NCBI GenBank assembly: GCA_025963465.1
Contig: JAOQAP010000092.1
Coordinates: 1-64,000, forward strand
Direction: 5' to 3'
Origin: Flavipsychrobacter sp.
GTDB taxonomy: Bacteria > Bacteroidota > Bacteroidia > Chitinophagales > Chitinophagaceae
Length of the DNA: 64,000 nt
In this document: piece by piece, positions 58,624 to 64,000 of the stretch
How positions within the stretch are numbered: the first letter of the stretch is position 1
Layout: each line of letters starts with the position of its first letter
The notes under the pieces: generated by a model
Told to the model about the DNA's origin: nothing
What the model saw: only the letters and a program-made list of their open reading frames with translations
The model's database searches: none
Translations under genes and position numbers: made by a program

Positions 58624-60255
58624 TTGAAAAACTATATAGTATTAGCCATTTGTTTTTTATTGCTGTTCTGCTCCTGCCGGGATAAACAGCATGCAGACCT
58701 GATATTGCATCATGGCAGGGTATATACTGTAGATAGTGGTTTCAGTATTGCAGAGGCATTTGCGGTGAAGGATGGAAAGATAATTGCCACCGGCAAAAAT
58801 GAAGAAATACTCAACCACTTTGTGGCTGATAGCATGGCAGATGCGCATGGCAATGCTGTGTACCCGGGATTTATAGACGCCCATGCGCACTTCGTAGGTT
58901 ATGGCCGTACGCTGTTTGAAGTGAACCTGTATGACTGCAAGACATGGGAAGAGGCTGTACAGAGAGTAAAGATATTTGAACAGGAGCACCCGGCAGAAGG
59001 ATGGATAAGAGGCAGAGGGTGGGACCAGAACAAATTTCCCGGTCATGTATACCCCGATAATGCTGCGCTTAATGAGCTGTTTCCCGGTAAGCCTGTTGTG
59101 CTGGACCGGATAGACGGCCATGCAGCAATAGCCAATGCCAAAGCGCTGGAACTGGCAGGGATAAAAGCTGATCAGGAAATAGAAGGCGGTAACATAACAA
59201 CCAAAGATGGCAAGCTGACCGGCCTGCTGATAGATAATGCGGTGGACCTGGTTACAAAGGCAATACCACCGGCAGCTAAAGCGACCTATGAAAAATGGCT
59301 GACAGCAGCACAGCGCAATTGTTTTGCTCAAGGCCTGACGACCATTACCGACTGTGGCCTGATGTATACAGATGTGAACATGATAGATACCCTGCAACGG
59401 GAAGGCAAACTGCTGATGCGGCTATATGTGATGCTGAGTGATGATACGGCTAACCTGAATCGGTACCTGCCGAAGGGACCTTACAAGACCGATCGCCTGT
59501 ACGTGAAAGGAATAAAGGCATATGCTGATGGCGCATTAGGCAGCCGTGGAGCATGCCTTCTGGCGCCATATAATGACCAGCAAGGCTGGGCAGGTTTCCT
59601 GCTGAGCAAGCCTGCGCATTACGACTCACTGGCGCAGCTATTGGTGAATACAGACTTTCAGCTGTGTACTCATGCCATAGGTGATAGCGGAAACCGTATG
59701 GTGCTAAATGTATATAGCAAGTACCTGAAAGGGAAGAATGATAAACGATGGAGAATAGAGCATGCACAGGTAGTGAACAAAGAGGATTTTGACCTGTTTG
59801 GCAAAGCCTCTGTAATACCATCTGTGCAGCCGACCCATGCCACCAGCGATATGTACTGGGCAACAGATCGAATAGGTATTGACAGGCTCAAAGGTGCATA
59901 TGCCTACAAACAGCTGTTGCAGCAGAATGGATGGTTGCCATTAGGCACAGACTTCCCGGTAGAGGATATATCTCCCATCAAAACATTTTATGCGGCAGTT
60001 GTGCGGAAGGATGCTAAAGGCTTTCCTGCAGGTGGCTTTCAAATGGAAAATGCGCTCTCCAGAGAACAGGCCATAAGAGGTATGACCATATGGGCAGCAA
60101 AGGCTGATTGTATGGAACAGGAGATAGGGAGCATAGAAGCAGGAAAAAAAGCAGACTTTATAATACTGGATAAAGACCTCATGCAGGTGGGAGAAGGAGA
60201 TATGTTATCAGCAAAAGTTGTGGGTACTTACCTCGGTGGAATGAAGGTTTATTGA
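58624..60255 (+). CDS. Amidohydrolase family lipoprotein (YtcJ-like)
   Basis: Lipobox LLLFCSCRDK; AVYPGFIDAHAHFVGYG; IDGHAAIANAKALELAGI; LGTDFPVEDISPIKTFYAAV. Confidence 0.9.
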   Translation: MKNYIVLAICFLLLFCSCRDKQHADLILHHGRVYTVDSGFSIAEAFAVKDGKIIATGKNEEILNHFVADSMADAHGNAVYPGFIDAHAHFVGYGRTLFEVNLYDCKTWEEAVQRVKIFEQEHPAEGWIRGRGWDQNKFPGHVYPDNAALNELFPGKPVVLDRIDGHAAIANAKALELAGIKADQEIEGGNITTKDGKLTGLLIDNAVDLVTKAIPPAAKATYEKWLTAAQRNCFAQGLTTITDCGLMYTDVNMIDTLQREGKLLMRLYVMLSDDTANLNRYLPKGPYKTDRLYVKGIKAYADGALGSRGACLLAPYNDQQGWAGFLLSKPAHYDSLAQLLVNTDFQLCTHAIGDSGNRMVLNVYSKYLKGKNDKRWRIEHAQVVNKEDFDLFGKASVIPSVQPTHATSDMYWATDRIGIDRLKGAYAYKQLLQQNGWLPLGTDFPVEDISPIKTFYAAVVRKDAKGFPAGGFQMENALSREQAIRGMTIWAAKADCMEQEIGSIEAGKKADFIILDKDLMQVGEGDMLSAKVVGTYLGGMKVY

Positions 60256-60283
60256 GAATAATTACTGGCATAATAATATAGCT

Positions 60284-60817
60284 ATGGAAACTGTTACAAA
60301 GACTTCTAACGATGTATTGCTTGACCAACTTGCCACTTTCATTAATGAGATAGGTATAGCCTGCAGGTCCGGCACTCTTTCTGGCGATACTTTTCTTCCC
60401 GGTGTAGATATACAGCAGGGCACAATTATCTATGATGTAGGCAAGCTAAAATACCCCGGTGATCTGCTGCATGAGGCGGGACATATTGCTGTTTTGCTTG
60501 CCGAGCACAGGACAGTGGCGCAAAGCCCTGACGACCTGTTTGGAAACATTGGCCCTGAAGCGGCGGAAATGGCTGCTATAGCATGGTCGTGGGCAGCAAT
60601 AAAATATTTAGAAATCCCTCCCGAAGTTGTTTTTCACGAGCATGGTTATAAGGGTGGTTCAGAGTCGATAATGGAAAATTTCAGTAACGGAAAATATTTT
60701 GGAGTGCCGATGCTGCAATGGATGGGGATGACAAAAGAACCTAAAAGAGACATTGCCGCAGATGAGCACACTTTTCCGGGGATGATGCACTGGCTGAACC
60801 CTGGCAAAAACGGGTAG
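60284..60817 (+). CDS. Hypothetical protein with HEAGH (HExxH) motif, possible metalloprotein
   Basis: YPGDLLHEAGHIAVLLAEHRTVAQSPDDLFGNIGPEAAEMAAIAWSWAA; family not recognised. Confidence 0.65.
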   Translation: METVTKTSNDVLLDQLATFINEIGIACRSGTLSGDTFLPGVDIQQGTIIYDVGKLKYPGDLLHEAGHIAVLLAEHRTVAQSPDDLFGNIGPEAAEMAAIAWSWAAIKYLEIPPEVVFHEHGYKGGSESIMENFSNGKYFGVPMLQWMGMTKEPKRDIAADEHTFPGMMHWLNPGKNG

Positions 60818-60825
60818 ACGGCACA

Positions 60826-62934
60826 TTATTTTTTTACTTCGTCCTCATCTTCTTTGCCTCCTATATTGAATAGCCTGTACGCAAGCGCAGTGCCTGTTTC
60901 CTCCGCTTTCTGCCATGCAAAAGCCTGCTTGTTCACTATGTAGTTGCCGGCCTTATCCAGCACATAATAGGTGATGTCTTTCCTTTTGCCATTCCTGCTA
61001 AAGATGACGTAAGCATTTACTGCAGGTATGCTGCTGTTCGTTACCCAGTTAATACTGCAGCTTCTCAATCTTTGCTCTACTGCTTTATCTACATCGCCGC
61101 TTATATGCAGTACCATATTGGCGGGCATTCCTGTATAAGGCACCAGTTGAGGGTATAGTATATACATACGGTACAGCCAATCGTTTTGTGCAGCTATGTT
61201 CTTTTGTTCGCGGGCACATTCAGCCTCGGCCTGGTACACACGGGCAAGAAACAACCGTTCGTAATCCTCATCTATATTCGGGTCTTTCAATATTTTATCC
61301 AGTATTCGTTTGGCATCTGTGTGTTTTCCCTGCTGTATCTTGAGACGCGCTACGAACAATGCGAAGTATTTACGGATGCTTTCCCTGTTATCATTAACAG
61401 CAGACTTTTCGAAATTGCGTACAAAATACCCGGTACTGAAATCGTGAATGAGGTACCATATCTCGTCCCAGGATACTGTGCTTTCTGTAGAGAATAATTT
61501 GTAGATGACCCTGTCCCTTTCCGGGTTTTGTGCAAACTGGTTAATGATAAGGAACTGCTGCAGGTATTTTTCTCCCAGCTTTTTTGCCATGCTGAGCAAT
61601 ACATTCGGGTTGTACCACCAGTTGCTATGCTCGAATTGTTCCATCTGCCATGATTGCTCTTTGTGGATGAGCTTCAGCAGCTGTATACTAAAGTCATAAT
61701 GTCCCTGTCCCAGGGTAGTGCCTATATGCAGTTCTTTAAATTCCGCCGCCTTATCTGCATAGCGTTGGGATTCACTGATCTGTCCATCATACAGCATAGC
61801 GCGGGATAGGGCGATATTGTACCAGCCATAGCCGGGTGTAGAACCGGCGGCTTTTACCATGTTCTTTGCCAGTAATACTCCTGCTTTAGGCTTTGCTTTA
61901 TAAATGTCCAGTATGCTTGAATAGTATGCCCATTCCTGCAGGCGCTTGTCACCTGATTCCAGCCGTGAAGCCAGATCGTATTCTGCTTCTTGTGTTCTGA
62001 ATTCGCCAATAACGCCAAGGAAGTTCGCAAAGTTGTTGTGCGGCAGCCTGTTTGCTTTACGCTGCAACTCGTAGTAGTACTTTGCCGAGTCTATATTGAA
62101 ATCATAGCTGCAGAGCATTGCTTTGTAGAAATACACAGATAGTTTTTCCCGTTCTTCGTTTCCACGCATGTATGGAAAAACCGGCTCCAGTCCTACATTC
62201 AAAGCTTTATTTTTTGCTATCACTATCAGCGCAGTATCCAGGTAGCGATTGGCAAGCCGTTCATTTTCATCGATAGAATTTTTCAGGAAAGAATATTTAG
62301 CGCTGGTATAGAAACGATTACGGTGTACGGTCCATGCCATGTAATTATAGGTATCCATATAATAGCTGGCCTGGAATTTCCATTTTTTCATCCGCTGTAG
62401 TAACTGGAATACCTTATCCGGCTGATCTGTATTGCTGTAGCAGGTCATCAGGTAGTAAGCGATCATGGTATAATCAGGAAACAGCATTTTTATGGGATAC
62501 AACACCAGTGGCTGATCTGTGCGTGTGGCCAGCGCTTTGGAATAGTCATGCTCCATAAGTGCAAGTGCACGTTCCAATGGAATTGCTGCATTCTTATAAC
62601 CCAGAAAATCTGCCGCGTGATTGTACTTATACACGCCTTCATACATCCAGCCCACATAGTAAGTACTGTCTATTCGTTTGAACTCGCGGGAGCGGGGTAG
62701 TGCATCCTCACTTTCTATGTTCTCTATCTGGCGTTTTGCATCTATATCAAAATATCGCTGCTGCATTTTTCCCGGCGGGTGCGGCGGCATTAGTTGTGGA
62801 GGCAATTGCGGCAACTGGGGTACAGGTCGTGTACCGTGATTTTCTGTTCTGTTTTGAGCAATACCATGAGTGGCACACAGGCAGAAAGCCAGTATGCAGC
62901 AAATCATCATCGTTCTGTTGCGCTCAAAATTCAA
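60826..62934 (-). CDS. Large secreted protein of unknown function (702 aa, helical-repeat-like)
   Basis: N-terminal signal peptide (MMICCILAFCLCATHGIAQ); long uninterrupted ORF just downstream of the moxR gene. Confidence 0.75.
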   Translation of the reverse strand: MNFERNRTMMICCILAFCLCATHGIAQNRTENHGTRPVPQLPQLPPQLMPPHPPGKMQQRYFDIDAKRQIENIESEDALPRSREFKRIDSTYYVGWMYEGVYKYNHAADFLGYKNAAIPLERALALMEHDYSKALATRTDQPLVLYPIKMLFPDYTMIAYYLMTCYSNTDQPDKVFQLLQRMKKWKFQASYYMDTYNYMAWTVHRNRFYTSAKYSFLKNSIDENERLANRYLDTALIVIAKNKALNVGLEPVFPYMRGNEEREKLSVYFYKAMLCSYDFNIDSAKYYYELQRKANRLPHNNFANFLGVIGEFRTQEAEYDLASRLESGDKRLQEWAYYSSILDIYKAKPKAGVLLAKNMVKAAGSTPGYGWYNIALSRAMLYDGQISESQRYADKAAEFKELHIGTTLGQGHYDFSIQLLKLIHKEQSWQMEQFEHSNWWYNPNVLLSMAKKLGEKYLQQFLIINQFAQNPERDRVIYKLFSTESTVSWDEIWYLIHDFSTGYFVRNFEKSAVNDNRESIRKYFALFVARLKIQQGKHTDAKRILDKILKDPNIDEDYERLFLARVYQAEAECAREQKNIAAQNDWLYRMYILYPQLVPYTGMPANMVLHISGDVDKAVEQRLRSCSINWVTNSSIPAVNAYVIFSRNGKRKDITYYVLDKAGNYIVNKQAFAWQKAEETGTALAYRLFNIGGKEDEDEVKK

Positions 62935-62968
62935 GGTGTCAAAAATTAAACGGCTAAAACCGGATAGC

Positions 62969-63961
62969 CTATTGGTGTAGCTTCAGCTTTGCAAGGCGAT
63001 CTGTTTCTTTATTGATGATGCTGTCGAGTGCTTTTTGTTTGCCATCTTTATTGCGGTAGACAAGCCTGTGGTCCAGCACTGCAGCAGCCAGGTCTTTTAT
63101 ATCATCTTCTATCACGTAAGTACGGCCATTTATCAATGCGTAAGCGCGCAGGCATTTAAGGAAGGCGATACCACTGCGTGTAGATGCGCCAAGGGATATA
63201 TCCTGGTGTTCACGGCTGCCGCGTACGATGTTACTTACCGCGCGTATGATCTCTTCGTGCACAAATACTTCTCCTGCCATTCGTTGCAGTGTAAGTATAT
63301 CCTGCATGCTCATTACCTGTTGGAGCTCTACGAGGTTCCTGGCTATGTCCAGGTACTCGCGATATATGTTCAGTTCAGTTTCTTCATTCACATAGCCAAA
63401 CCGGATCTTGATATAGAAGCGGTCCAGCTGTGCTGCAGGCAACGGGTATGTGCCTTCCATCTCCACAGGGTTTTGGGTAGCTATGCAGAAGAACAACCGC
63501 TCCAGCAGCAGGGTAGTATCGCCCACAGTTATCTGTTGCTCGGCCATAGCTTCCAGCAATGCACTTTGTACTTTTGGCGATGCCCGGTTTATTTCATCTG
63601 CAAGTAGTACGTTACAGAAAAGGGGGCCTTTTTTGAATACGAACTCTTTATTGATATCGTCGAATATATGTGTGCCTATAAGGTCCATAGGCAACAGGTC
63701 CGGTGTAAACTGGATACGTTTGAACAATACATGCTCTCCTTCTTTACCTCCGCTTATGCACTGTGACAGTGTTCTTGCCAGTACGGTCTTGCCGGTGCCG
63801 GGGTTATCTTCCATAAGTATATGCCCACCTGCCAGCAGGCATGTAATCACCAGTTCTATCTGTTTGCGCTTACCGCGCACCACCTTTTCTACATTAGCTA
63901 TCAAGTGCTGTATAGCAGCTGTAGGCTCTATATTAACCGGTTCTGATACAGGATCGATCAT
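62969..63961 (-). CDS. MoxR family AAA ATPase
   Basis: EDNPGTGKTVLARTLSQCI; FKRIQFTPDLLPMDLIGTHIF; LADEINRASPKVQSALLEAMAEQQIT; FCIATQNPVEMEGTYPLPAAQLDRF. Confidence 0.95.
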   Translation of the reverse strand: MIDPVSEPVNIEPTAAIQHLIANVEKVVRGKRKQIELVITCLLAGGHILMEDNPGTGKTVLARTLSQCISGGKEGEHVLFKRIQFTPDLLPMDLIGTHIFDDINKEFVFKKGPLFCNVLLADEINRASPKVQSALLEAMAEQQITVGDTTLLLERLFFCIATQNPVEMEGTYPLPAAQLDRFYIKIRFGYVNEETELNIYREYLDIARNLVELQQVMSMQDILTLQRMAGEVFVHEEIIRAVSNIVRGSREHQDISLGASTRSGIAFLKCLRAYALINGRTYVIEDDIKDLAAAVLDHRLVYRNKDGKQKALDSIINKETDRLAKLKLHQ

Positions 63962-64000
63962 AAATTTATTTAATTATACAAGTTTACTGATTAATACGAT

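Noticed and set aside
58657-59397. 246-aa minus-strand ORF
   Set aside because: Antisense to the amidohydrolase gene.
1-64000. Genome-wide reassignment of TAG to a sense codon to explain recA
   Set aside because: TAG is the terminal stop of many intact genes here, for example the RelE toxin (5737), hemW (5765), receptor (30480), dxr (32750), gcvP (38857), dxs (41621), ade (53775), the methyltransferase (53825) and recA itself (54773). Global reassignment would extend all of them.
1-64000. CRISPR arrays, tRNA/rRNA genes, prophage, transposases, BGC or defence islands
   Set aside because: No spaced direct repeats, cloverleaf-like intergenic sequences, or proteins of these types were recognised in the window.

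Overview
The window is chromosomal DNA that looks like Bacteroidetes (Chitinophagaceae-like). This rests on several T9SS type-A C-terminal sorting domains, TAnnTTTG-type -7 promoter elements, a CarboxypepD_reg/OMP beta-barrel receptor and gene content. It is mostly housekeeping (hemW, priA, asd, rseP, dxr, gcvP, dxs, cdsA, psd, aspartate kinase, an HscA-like Hsp70, ade, recA, moxR) interleaved with secreted repeat proteins (NHL propellers, a seven-repeat protein, DUF4331, multicopper oxidase). I saw no tRNA, rRNA, CRISPR array, prophage or IS element. Main points for a second look: (1) recA has two in-frame TAG codons in its otherwise intact 5' part, so the ORF track only shows an N-terminally truncated RecA; (2) two proteins (TPR-TM and PAS) end in a near-identical histidine-kinase DHp-like module (H-x-V-R-G-P...LFNxED..DPxNK) with no ATPase domain; (3) an identical 33-nt palindrome lies at two convergent gene junctions about 30 kb apart, with a related palindrome elsewhere; (4) an FNR/DNR-like TGAT-N4-ATCA site sits between divergent feoA and a group III truncated haemoglobin; (5) a ribbon-helix-helix mini-gene follows an SPFH gene and is absent from the ORF track; (6) a long inverted repeat sits between a propeller histidine kinase and a divergent outer-membrane receptor. 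All family assignments come from reading the translations; no searches were run.
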